Source: a virus. Taken from it: a DNA stretch of 21,006 nt. Positions 1 through 5,318 of this stretch are shown piece after piece. Both the position numbers and the translations under genes were made by a program. The notes below the pieces were generated by a model that worked only from the letters and a program-made list of their open reading frames with translations, had not been told where the DNA came from and did no database searches. Position 1 is the first letter of the stretch. Each line of letters begins with the position of its first letter. The stretch lies in IMG/VR virus record IMGVR_UViG_3300045303_000139, positions 1 through 21,006 of that record; one strand, written 5' to 3'.

Positions 1-1
1 C

Positions 2-268
2 GCCGTGCTGCTGCGCCATACGGTGATGCTGCTGACGCGCAAGATCGCCGGCTGGTCATACCCAGAGATCGGCAAGGCATTGGGCGGCCGCGACCACTCG
101 ACCGTCGTCCATGGAGTTGGTGCCATCCAACGCAGGATGGCCGCAGACCCCGCGCTCGCCGGCAAGATCGAAAGCCTGATGGCGCGGCTCGAAGCGGCGA
201 CACAAAGGGAAGGAGGCAACCCCCGTGAAGCGATCGACCCAACAGAGACAGTGCTATCGCATCGATGA
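2..268 (+). CDS. DnaA domain IV-like DNA-binding protein, 5' end cut by window
   Basis: The readable part matches the C-terminal DNA-binding domain (domain IV) of the replication initiator DnaA. It has the helix-turn-helix ending in the signature GGRDHSTVVH, which in E. coli DnaA (GGRDHTTVLH) contacts the DnaA box. Only a conservative Thr-to-Ser change is seen in the signature. No AAA+ ATPase domain can follow, because the ORF ends about 25 residues after the domain. The reading frame is open to the left edge and the first helices of the domain are missing, so the true start lies outside; GTG at 5 is only the first visible start codon. The last 44 bases overlap the next gene. It could target DnaA boxes on the host origin or on the phage genome, or act as a regulator; which one is inference. 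The family assignment is firm. Confidence 0.8.
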   Translation, partial: AVLLRHTVMLLTRKIAGWSYPEIGKALGGRDHSTVVHGVGAIQRRMAADPALAGKIESLMARLEAATQREGGNPREAIDPTETVLSHR

Positions 269-458
269 ATTCTGCCTGACCCACGGAATGTCGCGCCGCA
301 CTTATTACAGACTGCGCGCCGAGGGCACCGGCCCACACGAAATTCGCATCGGTGATCATGTGCTCATCACTGCGGAGTCGGCCGCACGTTGGCGTGCCAA
401 GCGCGACGCCGCTGCGGTGGTCCAAGCCCGGGCCTCCCGGAAGGCGAGCGCGCGATGA
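225..458 (+). CDS. small helix-turn-helix DNA-binding protein
   Basis: This 77-residue basic protein has an N-terminal segment (residues about 10-35, around YRIDEFCLTHGMSRRTYYRL) that looks like a winged helix-turn-helix of the MerR/AlpA/excisionase kind. A short beta segment (HEIRIGDHVLIT) and a charged C-terminal helix follow. Proteins of this type occur in phages and integrative elements as excisionases or small regulators. The GTG start is chosen because AGGAGG (211-216) lies 8 bases upstream. The gene overlaps the end of the DnaA-like gene, so the two are probably cotranscribed. Its stop shares the bases ATGA with the start of the ORF that runs through the hairpin array. The exact role (excisionase or repressor) cannot be read from the sequence. 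Confidence 0.75.
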   Translation: MKRSTQQRQCYRIDEFCLTHGMSRRTYYRLRAEGTGPHEIRIGDHVLITAESAARWRAKRDAAAVVQARASRKASAR

Positions 459-718
459 CGCCGATGCTCCACAAGATCAGAACTGCGGTCGCCGATTTGC
501 TGGTGATGCCCAATGACCAACTGCGACTGCATGCGCGCGGCCAGCGATTGATTGATGCCCAGACTGTGGATGCCGCGCGCTCTCCTTTCCCACCTCGAAC
601 TGCGGTCGCCAGGAATGATTTGATGCCCATTCGGCGAGTGCGACCGCATGCGCGCGGCCAAGATACTTCTGATGCCCAAACCGTATGTGCCGCGCGCTCT
701 TCTTCTTCTCAGGTCTAA
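455..718 (+). CDS. possible ORF running through the 117-bp repeats
   Basis: An 87-residue ORF starts at an ATG that overlaps the previous stop (ATGA) and runs through the whole hairpin array. Because the repeat period is 117 bases (39 codons), the predicted protein is itself a two-fold repeat, with matching stretches RTAVA, HARGQ, DAQTV and AARS in each half. Against coding: the frame is also open in other registers on both strands across the same bases, no fold or family is recognisable, and conservation follows the hairpin stems and loop motif rather than codons. It may be an incidental ORF over a structured element. Confidence 0.3.
   Translation: MTPMLHKIRTAVADLLVMPNDQLRLHARGQRLIDAQTVDAARSPFPPRTAVARNDLMPIRRVRPHARGQDTSDAQTVCAARSSSSQV
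484..697 (+). repeat. array of four hairpins in two exact-period 117-bp repeats
   Basis: Two tandem units of exactly 117 bases each contain two hairpins. Hairpins are at 484-531, 533-580, 601-648 and 650-697. Every hairpin has a 9-bp stem and a 30-base loop, and in all four the loop carries TGATGCCCA at loop positions 12-20 (504-512, 553-561, 621-629, 670-678). Type A stems are TGCGGTCGC with GCGACCGCA (one G-T wobble in the first copy). Type B stems are GCGCGCGGC with GCCGCGCGC. Six of nine base pairs differ between A and B with pairing kept. A pyrimidine-rich tract follows each B hairpin (581-590, 698-710). The pattern argues for a structured RNA, a protein-binding array or a REP-like dispersed element. 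Confidence 0.85.
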
Positions 719-755
719 AAAACACAAGTGCGTAAGCCAAACTAACGGTTGACAC

Positions 756-962
756 ATGACCGAAAAACTACCTTTCACCCAGCAGTCCATTCGCCGCGCC
801 ATAGAGGCGGCTCGGAAGGCGGGCCTGCACGTGCTCGCCATCCGCGCCGACGGCACGGTGATCGTGGGCGACCACCCGTTCGACGGCAGCAAGCTGGTGC
901 CGACCGCGGCGCAGACGGTCGACGAAGCCGAGCGCGCGTATTGGGAGAACGTCAAACCGTGA
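756..962 (+). CDS. small hypothetical phage protein
   Basis: A 68-residue protein of no known function. The N-terminal half is a predicted amphipathic helix (FTQQSIRRAIEAARKAGLHV) followed by a short beta hairpin (LAIRADGTVIVGDH). This helix-plus-DGT/V-strand layout is common in small proteins of rhizobial prophages, often near integrase or regulatory genes. The ATG at 756 is the first in frame and fits the start of the helix, but no good ribosome binding site precedes it; TTGACA directly before the start is probably chance. It lies between the hairpin array and the promoter at 984, in the same direction as its neighbours. Confidence 0.6.
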   Translation: MTEKLPFTQQSIRRAIEAARKAGLHVLAIRADGTVIVGDHPFDGSKLVPTAAQTVDEAERAYWENVKP

Positions 963-983
963 CGTTTGTCCAAAGAACAGCCC

Positions 984-1012
984 TTGCCACATACGCGCGC
1001 AATGTGTATTAT
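984..1012 (+). promoter_or_regulatory. sigma-70-like promoter
   Basis: TTGCCA (984-989) and TATTAT (1007-1012) are separated by exactly 17 bases and both are close to the sigma-70 consensus. Transcription would start near 1018-1020, at the beginning of the duplicated 50-bp leader, so the first leader copy would be the 5' end of the mRNA for the genes from 1060 through the integrase. Confidence 0.65.
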
Positions 1013-1015
1013 CTG

Positions 1016-1065
1016 ATTATTGAAACGGGGCAGCGCCCCACCTTACGGAGGAAGAACCGATGACC
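1016..1065 (+). promoter_or_regulatory. duplicated leader, copy 1 (hairpin plus RBS)
   Basis: This 50-base segment is repeated exactly at 1279-1328. It contains the perfect hairpin GGGGC-AGC-GCCCC (1027-1039), the ribosome binding site GGAGG (1047-1051) and, 8 bases on, the ATG of the gene at 1060. Identity stops two codons into the gene. The dyad could act as an operator or as an RNA structure controlling translation. Confidence 0.85.
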
Positions 1066-1254
1066 CAGATGACCAAGAGCAATGCCACGCAGATGACTGC
1101 ATTTTGGACGGCTTATTGGGCCGCCAAGGCAAGCAACAATCAAACTGTCATGGCGGCGGCGAAGCGGATGATGGACGCGGCGGCCAAACATCGCCCTGCG
1201 AATGAAGAGGATTGGGCGGTCATGGCAACCGCAGTCGCCGCGAACCAAGCGTAA
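1060..1254 (+). CDS. small hypothetical protein behind leader copy 1
   Basis: A 64-residue protein, Ala-, Met- and Lys-rich and probably all helical, with no recognised domain. It resembles small phage proteins only in size and context. GGAGG at 1047-1051 with 8-base spacing supports the ATG at 1060. A sigma-70-like promoter at 984-1012 would make this the first gene of a transcript that also includes the regulator at 1323 and the integrase. Its start region is identical to that of the gene at 1323, but the two proteins are otherwise unrelated, so the leader was duplicated rather than the whole gene. Confidence 0.6.
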   Translation: MTQMTKSNATQMTAFWTAYWAAKASNNQTVMAAAKRMMDAAAKHRPANEEDWAVMATAVAANQA

Positions 1255-1278
1255 ACCAGCGGCGCCCTGTCTGATGCA

Positions 1279-1328
1279 ATTATTGAAACGGGGCAGCGCC
1301 CCACCTTACGGAGGAAGAACCGATGACC
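1279..1328 (+). promoter_or_regulatory. duplicated leader, copy 2
   Basis: Exact second copy of the 50-base segment at 1016-1065, offset by 263 bases, with the same GGGGC-AGC-GCCCC hairpin (1290-1302), GGAGG (1310-1314) and ATG (1323). No comparable promoter precedes this copy, so it is more likely an internal leader on the same mRNA. Confidence 0.85.
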
Positions 1329-1595
1329 GACCAACTGCTATCACGGACTGCACCAATGACCGGCCGCGACATCCGCAATGCGCGCGCCAAGCTCGGCAAG
1401 CTCTGGGGCCTCGATAGGCCCCTGCGCGCCGCCGAGTTGGGCCGGGCGTTACGCTTGCAGGGACGCGATCCCGGCCGCAGCGTCCTTGACTGGGAGTGCG
1501 AGAAGACCCCCGTGACCGGCCCCGTGAGCCTCGCGATCGAGGCCATGCTTGCAGGCTACCTGCGGGCCTCACAGTACGGAGGCACCAATGACTAA
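1323..1595 (+). CDS. XRE-like DNA-binding regulator next to integrase
   Basis: A 90-residue protein whose residues about 12-75 look like a lambda-repressor-type (XRE) helix-turn-helix. The sequence runs DIRNARAKLGKLWGL, then RAAELGRALRLQGRDPGRSV, then WE and a GPVSLAIEAML helix, a layout seen in short regulators beside rhizobial prophage integrases. The ATG at 1323 has GGAGG 8 bases upstream within leader copy 2. Its last 8 bases (ATGACTAA) overlap the integrase start, so the two are translationally coupled. Likely roles are control of integrase expression or directionality of recombination, and it could bind the dyad in its own duplicated leader; these are inferences. The domain call is moderately secure. 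Confidence 0.7.
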   Translation: MTDQLLSRTAPMTGRDIRNARAKLGKLWGLDRPLRAAELGRALRLQGRDPGRSVLDWECEKTPVTGPVSLAIEAMLAGYLRASQYGGTND

Positions 1596-2661
1596 GGTGC
1601 ATCTCAAATACCTGAGCATCGAGCGCTCCAGGCACGGCAAGGAAGTCGCCTATGTCATGGCTGGGTCCGGCCAGAGGCGGCGCATCCGCATCCATGAGCC
1701 GTTCGGCTCCCCTGGGTTCATGGCCGCCTATGAGGCTGCGGTCGCCGAGCTGGGACAGCCGGTTGCACCGGGCAAGTCCGCTGAGCCGAAGAAGGGTACG
1801 CTGCGCTGGCTCGCCGGCCAGTATTTTGCCTCGCCGGTCTTCCGCAATCTTGATCTGAAGTCGCAAGGGGTGAGGATGTCCGTGATCGAGAGTTGCCTGC
1901 TCGAAGCGACGCCTCGCCCGATGGCCGAGTGTCCGTTGACAATGTTCGGTCCGAATCAAGTTCGTCTGCTGCGTGATCGCAAGTCAGCCCAGCCGGGCGC
2001 CGCCAACAACCGCATGAAGTACCTCTCCGCGATGTTTGGCTGGGCGATCGAAAACCTGCCGGACTCGGTGACCAGCAACCCGGTGCGCGACGTCCAAAAG
2101 CTGAAATATGACAAGGCGGGCTTCCGCCCCTGGACCGAGACCGACTTGGTGAAATTCGAGGATGCCTATCCGGTCGGCACCAAGCAGCGTCTGGCCTTGG
2201 CGCTGCTGCTGTTCACCGGCGCGCGGCGATCCGACGTTGTCGACCTGGGCCCCGCCTGCGTGCGCGACGGCATGATCCGTTTCGTGCCTAAGAAGACCAA
2301 GCGCATTCGCGGCGAGGCAACCCCGAAGCCCTACCTGCCCGAACTGGCGCGGATCGTGGCGGCTACCAAGCTGCAGGGCCGTGAGACCTTCCTTGTGACC
2401 GACTACGGCAAGCCGTTCAGCGTGGCCGGCTTCGGCAACTGGTTTGCCGAGCAGTGCCGCCGGGTCGGCCTCGACGACTGCACCGCCCACGGCCTGCGCA
2501 AGCTGGGTGCCATGCGGGCGGCAATGGCAGGCGCCTCGCACTACCAACTGATGGCCGTCTACGACTGGTCCCAGCCGGCGCAGGCTCAGGCGTATATCAA
2601 CCTCGCCGAGCGCGCCCGCGGTGCTGCCGCGGCGATGGGGTTCCTGGCGAAACGTGGGTGA
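1588..2661 (+). CDS. int: phage tyrosine recombinase (integrase)
   Basis: A 357-residue tyrosine recombinase that would catalyse site-specific integration and excision of the phage genome. The catalytic set is visible: Arg213 in TGARRSDVVDL, a Lys in PKKTK (236-238), His301 and Arg304 in HGLRKLGA, Trp327 in YDWSQPAQAQ in the place of the second His, and Tyr336 in AQAYINLAER. The N-terminal part (about 1-70) is the arm-binding region and about 70-170 is the core-binding domain, with the typical NNRMKYLSAMFGWA helix. Length and layout are normal for rhizobial phage integrases. The ATG at 1588 has ACGGAGG upstream and overlaps the regulator gene. A probable attP lies 78 bases after its stop, as expected for an integrase with an adjacent attachment site. 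Confidence 0.93.
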   Translation: MTKVHLKYLSIERSRHGKEVAYVMAGSGQRRRIRIHEPFGSPGFMAAYEAAVAELGQPVAPGKSAEPKKGTLRWLAGQYFASPVFRNLDLKSQGVRMSVIESCLLEATPRPMAECPLTMFGPNQVRLLRDRKSAQPGAANNRMKYLSAMFGWAIENLPDSVTSNPVRDVQKLKYDKAGFRPWTETDLVKFEDAYPVGTKQRLALALLLFTGARRSDVVDLGPACVRDGMIRFVPKKTKRIRGEATPKPYLPELARIVAATKLQGRETFLVTDYGKPFSVAGFGNWFAEQCRRVGLDDCTAHGLRKLGAMRAAMAGASHYQLMAVYDWSQPAQAQAYINLAERARGAAAAMGFLAKRG

Positions 2662-2675
2662 GGGATTCGAGTCCG

Positions 2676-2847
2676 ACGTTCGCACCCTTCGTTCGCACCT
2701 TTTTATTTATTAGCAAAATCAAACACTTAGAGGCCCGGTGGCGGGAGCGACGGGACTGCAGAAAGTTAGCGGTCTCAAATACTTACCCGAAAGTGCGAAC
2801 GTTTTCCGACCCCCATTTCATGGGCATAACCATAGCGACGTTCGCAC
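2676..2847. other. probable attP region: arm-type repeats around a core
   Basis: Four copies of CGTTCGCAC occur only here: 2677-2685 and 2690-2698 on the + strand, 2793-2801 inverted, and 2839-2847 on the + strand. The last two extend to a perfect 10-bp inverted repeat (2793-2802 with 2838-2847) around an inner dyad CCCAT-TTC-ATGGG (2812-2824). Two copies lie on each side of a tRNA-3'-end-like stretch at 2739-2757. Directly after int, this is what an attP with P and P' integrase arm sites looks like. An alternative is a repressor or replication-initiator binding cluster. Confidence 0.55.
2739..2757 (-). other. putative att core resembling a tRNA 3' end
   Basis: On the - strand this reads AGTCCCGTCGCTCCCGCCA. 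This fits the end of a tRNA gene: last T-loop bases, T-stem strand CCCGT, acceptor strand CGCTCCC, discriminator G and CCA. The rest of the T loop and the tRNA are absent, so it is not a tRNA gene. Phage attP cores are often such tRNA 3' ends. The match to a specific host tRNA was judged from memory and needs checking. Confidence 0.45.
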
Positions 2848-2849
2848 CC

Positions 2850-3266
2850 GCCACGGGCCGCCACAGGGCCCCACGGGCGCGTTTCGGGCCGCCCAGGCGC
2901 CCAACGCCCCGGCTCGGGCCAACGGGCGCACCACGGGCCGCCCTGTGGCCGAACGGGGCGGGCCCTTAAACCTTGATATCTTCGAATTGCCGAAACGGCG
3001 CCTTCCGACGGCGACCTGCCCGCGCTACAGTTGTGGCGGGTGTCAGAACCCGGAAGATTGCTTGGGCGAGTTCGGAAGCCCCTATCCGAGCCGCCGACGC
3101 GGCGCGCGTTCTGAGCGCGCGCACGCAACGGACGCATCCTGGCGGGTGCGCCTCCTGGCCAAATTTGGCCGGGGGCGGGCGCCATGTCCAGGCCTAACGG
3201 CTAAAAACGTCCGACGGGTCGCGATCTCCCGTTCTGAACCCCCGGCTTTTCGGCACGGGGCTCATC
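2850..3266. other. GC-rich non-coding stretch with palindromes
   Basis: No convincing gene is seen. The block contains a 12-bp direct repeat CCACGGGCCGCC (2851-2862, 2931-2942), an inverted pair CCACAGGG/CCCTGTGG (2861-2868, 2941-2948), a GCGCGC hairpin (3102-3120) and a perfect 14-bp palindrome GGCCAAATTTGGCC (3157-3170). Long open frames here run on several frames and both strands, as expected from GC-rich DNA lacking stops. It may hold regulatory sites or a phage origin, but nothing decides this. Confidence 0.5.
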
Positions 3267-3380
3267 GTGACGCACAACGCCACCCGCGACGCTAATCTCG
3301 ACATCGGCAAAGGCCCGTTGGCCCAACGCATTCGGCGTGGGGTGATGACGATTGCCCAAACTGCGGCGCGCGGCACATGA
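3267..3380 (+). CDS. possible 37-residue ORF
   Basis: A short GTG-started ORF beginning MTHNATRDANLDIGKGPLAQ and ending in TAARGT. It has a weak CGGGG six bases before the start. It points the same way as the following operon and ends 24 bases before the YkgJ-like gene. No family is recognised and the start signal is poor, so it may be incidental. Confidence 0.3.
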   Translation: MTHNATRDANLDIGKGPLAQRIRRGVMTIAQTAARGT

Positions 3381-3404
3381 CCCCAATCAAGAGCGAGAAC
3401 GTAG

Positions 3405-4103
3405 ATGACGACGAAACTTGTTGAAGGACCGGTCCTGAGGATAGTGCTGGTCGACAAGTTCGACCGGCAATGCGGAAGCTGCACACTTTGCTGCCGCTTG
3501 CTCCCGATGAGCCCCGAGCTTTACCCGCCCTGGCGCGTGGCCGAGGTCGTCAACGAGATGGTCGAGGCTGGCTGGAACAAGCGGTCAGACTTCGACGGCA
3601 TGGTGCATGAGTGGCCGAAGCCCGCCGGCGAGCCGTGCAAGCACCAGCGCTACGGCAAGGGCTGCGCGATCTATGCGCAGCGCCCGTTCTGTTGCCGCGA
3701 ATGGTCGTGCCGGTGGTTGACCGGGCAGGACACCGCCGACCAGCGGCGGCCCGATCGCTCGCGCGTTGTGATCGACATGGTGCCCGACTTCATCACCGTC
3801 CGGCACAACGACGGCAGCGCGGAGCCGACCAATATCCAGGTCGTACAACTCTGGTGCGACCCGAAGCATCCCGAGGCTTGGCGCGATCCGCTGATGTTGG
3901 CCTTCATCGAGCGCCGCGCCCGTGAGGGCATCGCCGCGCTGGTGCGCTTCGACAACAAGCGCGGCATCACCGTGTTTGCGCCGCCGCTGTGCGGCGATGG
4001 CCAGTGGCACGAGGTGCATAACGGCGAGCTTCGGCCGCAGCACGTCGGCAAGGTGCTGATCGACGGGCTGGCGAGCACGCGCAAGGTCAAGGTGGGAGGA
4101 TGA
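3405..4103 (+). CDS. YkgJ-family cysteine-cluster protein
   Basis: A 232-residue protein of the YkgJ (putative zinc- or iron-chelating) family. The diagnostic CxxCxxCC is CGSCTLCC (Cys23, 26, 29, 30). It is followed by the usual second cluster in GEPCKHQRYGKGCAIYAQRP, then FCCREWSC (Cys78, 87, 96, 97, 102). The C-terminal half (about 110-232) has no recognised motif. Biochemical function is unknown for the family; metal binding is inferred from the cysteines. It is the first clear gene of the + strand accessory operon, and its stop overlaps the next start by ATGA, so the two cysteine-rich proteins are coupled. Ribosome binding before the ATG at 3405 is weak (purine-rich GAGCGAGAA). YkgJ proteins are common in rhizobial prophages. 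Confidence 0.85.
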   Translation: MTTKLVEGPVLRIVLVDKFDRQCGSCTLCCRLLPMSPELYPPWRVAEVVNEMVEAGWNKRSDFDGMVHEWPKPAGEPCKHQRYGKGCAIYAQRPFCCREWSCRWLTGQDTADQRRPDRSRVVIDMVPDFITVRHNDGSAEPTNIQVVQLWCDPKHPEAWRDPLMLAFIERRAREGIAALVRFDNKRGITVFAPPLCGDGQWHEVHNGELRPQHVGKVLIDGLASTRKVKVGG

Positions 4104-4825
4104 CGATGAACGGACATCGAACGATCGACAAGCCAGCACGGATGGCGCGACTGCCGCTAGATCACCGCGGCTTTGCCGTGCCGTGGTTTGTGCAATGGTT
4201 CGCCAACGACACGAAGCGCACCGCGAGCGAGTTCGGCCAGGGCGTGCCGGACTTTCGCGTGGCCGACGAGCGCAAGTTCGCTCGCGCAATGAAAGAGCGG
4301 CTGTGCTGGCTGTGCGGCGACAAGCTTGGCGTCCACATGGCGTTCGTGATCGGGCCGATGTGCGCGGTCAACCGCGTCACTTCGGAGCCGCCTTGCCATC
4401 TCGACTGCGCTACCTACGCCGCGCAGGTGTGCCCGTTCCTGTCGCGCCCACGCATGCGGCGCAACGAGCACGAGCTACCAGAGCAGCGTGTTGACCCGGC
4501 CGGGTTCTTCATTGAGCGCAATCCGGGCGTCGCCTGCATCTGGGTCACGCGCAGCTACAAGCCGTTCCGACCGCACAATGGGGCACCCGGCGTGCTCATT
4601 CATCTCGGCGCCGCGTCGAGCGTGCTGTGGTTTGCCGAAGGGCGGCCGGCCACGCGCGCGGAGGTCGAGGCGTCCATCGACAGCGGGTTCCCGGCGCTCA
4701 AGTCGGTGGCCGAGCGGGAGGGCGCCGACGCGGTGGCTGCGTTGGCCGCCGGGATGGAAAGCATTGCACCGCTGTTGCCCGGGCGACGGGGAAGCAAACC
4801 ATACGCCCACCCAACGGAGGACTAA
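4100..4825 (+). CDS. cysteine-rich hypothetical protein, zinc-ribbon-like N-terminus
   Basis: A 241-residue protein of unknown function. Residues about 65-112 carry a likely metal-binding cluster: CWLCG (Cys69, Cys72), Cys88 in IGPMCAVNR, CHLDC (Cys99, His100, Cys103) and CPF (Cys111). The middle (130-190) looks like a mixed alpha/beta domain with the segments GFFIERNPGVACIW and LWFAEGRPATRAEVEASIDSG. The C-terminus is helical and then basic. Proteins with this cysteine layout are widespread in actinobacterial and alphaproteobacterial phages and genomes, but no activity is known to me. It is coupled to the YkgJ gene by an ATGA overlap, which suggests they work together. A weak copy of the integrase-block leader lies at its end. 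Confidence 0.75.
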   Translation: MTMNGHRTIDKPARMARLPLDHRGFAVPWFVQWFANDTKRTASEFGQGVPDFRVADERKFARAMKERLCWLCGDKLGVHMAFVIGPMCAVNRVTSEPPCHLDCATYAAQVCPFLSRPRMRRNEHELPEQRVDPAGFFIERNPGVACIWVTRSYKPFRPHNGAPGVLIHLGAASSVLWFAEGRPATRAEVEASIDSGFPALKSVAEREGADAVAALAAGMESIAPLLPGRRGSKPYAHPTED

Positions 4826-4834
4826 CCGATGACC
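4806..4834 (+). promoter_or_regulatory. degenerate third copy of the duplicated leader RBS
   Basis: These 29 bases match the last 29 bases of the leader at 1016-1065 at 25 positions without gaps, including CGGAGG and AACCGATGACC. The hairpin is not kept. It supplies the ribosome binding site of the 39-codon gene at 4829. Confidence 0.5.
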
Positions 4835-4948
4835 TACACAGTGCCACTTTGGTTCGCAATCCCGACGCTCATGTCAATGGCTTTTGCGGCCGGCTTCATT
4901 TGGGGCCGCGTCTATGACCGGCGCCGAGGTCCCCAAAATGGACGTTAA
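4829..4948 (+). CDS. 39-residue single-TM membrane protein
   Basis: A very short gene starting MTYTVPLWFAIPTLMSMA. Residues about 5-26 form one hydrophobic transmembrane segment and the C-terminus is basic (WGRVYDRRRG), so the tail is probably cytoplasmic. GGAGG at 4816-4820, 8 bases before the ATG, is a strong start signal. The end overlaps the next gene by 11 bases. No family is recognised. Similar tiny membrane proteins at 6106 and 6805 belong to the same operon. Confidence 0.65.
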   Translation: MTYTVPLWFAIPTLMSMAFAAGFIWGRVYDRRRGPQNGR

Positions 4949-5279
4949 ATGTCTCGAAGTGCGCGACGCGATGACGTTCTGCCCCGTGATCTGCATTCGC
5001 CCCGTGCCAGTCAATGAGCAGCAACGCTACCTGCTTCGGCGCGACGGTTATCGCGGTGACGACCGCGAGCATTGCATCATCTACATCCAGCCTCAGTGCC
5101 GCGGCGTAGCCTACGATTGCTACGACTGGCCGGCCAACCCGCGCACCCATCGGGTGGCACACAACTACATCGCACAACACTGGGACGAGCTTGCCGACGG
5201 CGCGGTCGTCGATGTGGAGTTCATCCTGGGCGAAACCGACAAGCCGAAGATCAGCGAGCGCGACGCGACGGGGGGTTAA
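4938..5279 (+). CDS. conserved hypothetical protein
   Basis: A 113-residue protein containing CPVICIRPVPVNEQQRYLL, CIIYIQP and a C-terminal VDVEFILGETDKPKISERD. It is probably a compact alpha/beta protein, with several cysteines but no clear metal motif. Comparable proteins are common in alphaproteobacteria and their phages, without known function. ATG 4938 is preferred because GAGG lies 8 bases upstream; ATG 4914 would add eight residues. It overlaps the small membrane protein gene and is followed within 40 bases by the DUF3846-like gene. Confidence 0.72.
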   Translation: MDVKCLEVRDAMTFCPVICIRPVPVNEQQRYLLRRDGYRGDDREHCIIYIQPQCRGVAYDCYDWPANPRTHRVAHNYIAQHWDELADGAVVDVEFILGETDKPKISERDATGG

Positions 5280-5318
5280 AGCCGATTGGGATATGCGATG
5301 TGCATGGGAAGGCCGAAC

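Noticed and set aside
563-572. TGTGGATG as a DnaA box next to the DnaA-like gene
   Set aside because: Only a partial match to TGTGGATAA and it lies in a loop position that is not conserved in the other three hairpins.
484-697. CRISPR-like array
   Set aside because: Only two long units, palindromic stems with partly conserved loops, and no equal-length unique spacers or cas genes.
749-777. TTGACA just before the ATG at 756 as a promoter -35 box
   Set aside because: No acceptable -10 box is found 16-18 bases downstream, and the position overlaps the start codon.
356-973. 205-codon - strand ORF over the hairpin array
   Set aside because: It lies antisense to three better-supported + strand genes and its repeats are the mirror of the hairpin units; no family is recognised.
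2663-2673. GGATTCGAGTCC-like sequence resembling a tRNA T-arm after int
   Set aside because: The stem does not pair beyond the loop and no acceptor or CCA follows. It is a near-palindrome with two GANTC sites rather than a tRNA piece.
2738-3295. 185-codon + strand ORF with cysteine-rich middle
   Set aside because: Other frames and the opposite strand are equally open in this GC-rich DNA, the sequence is low in complexity with no domain, and it runs over the att arms and palindromes.
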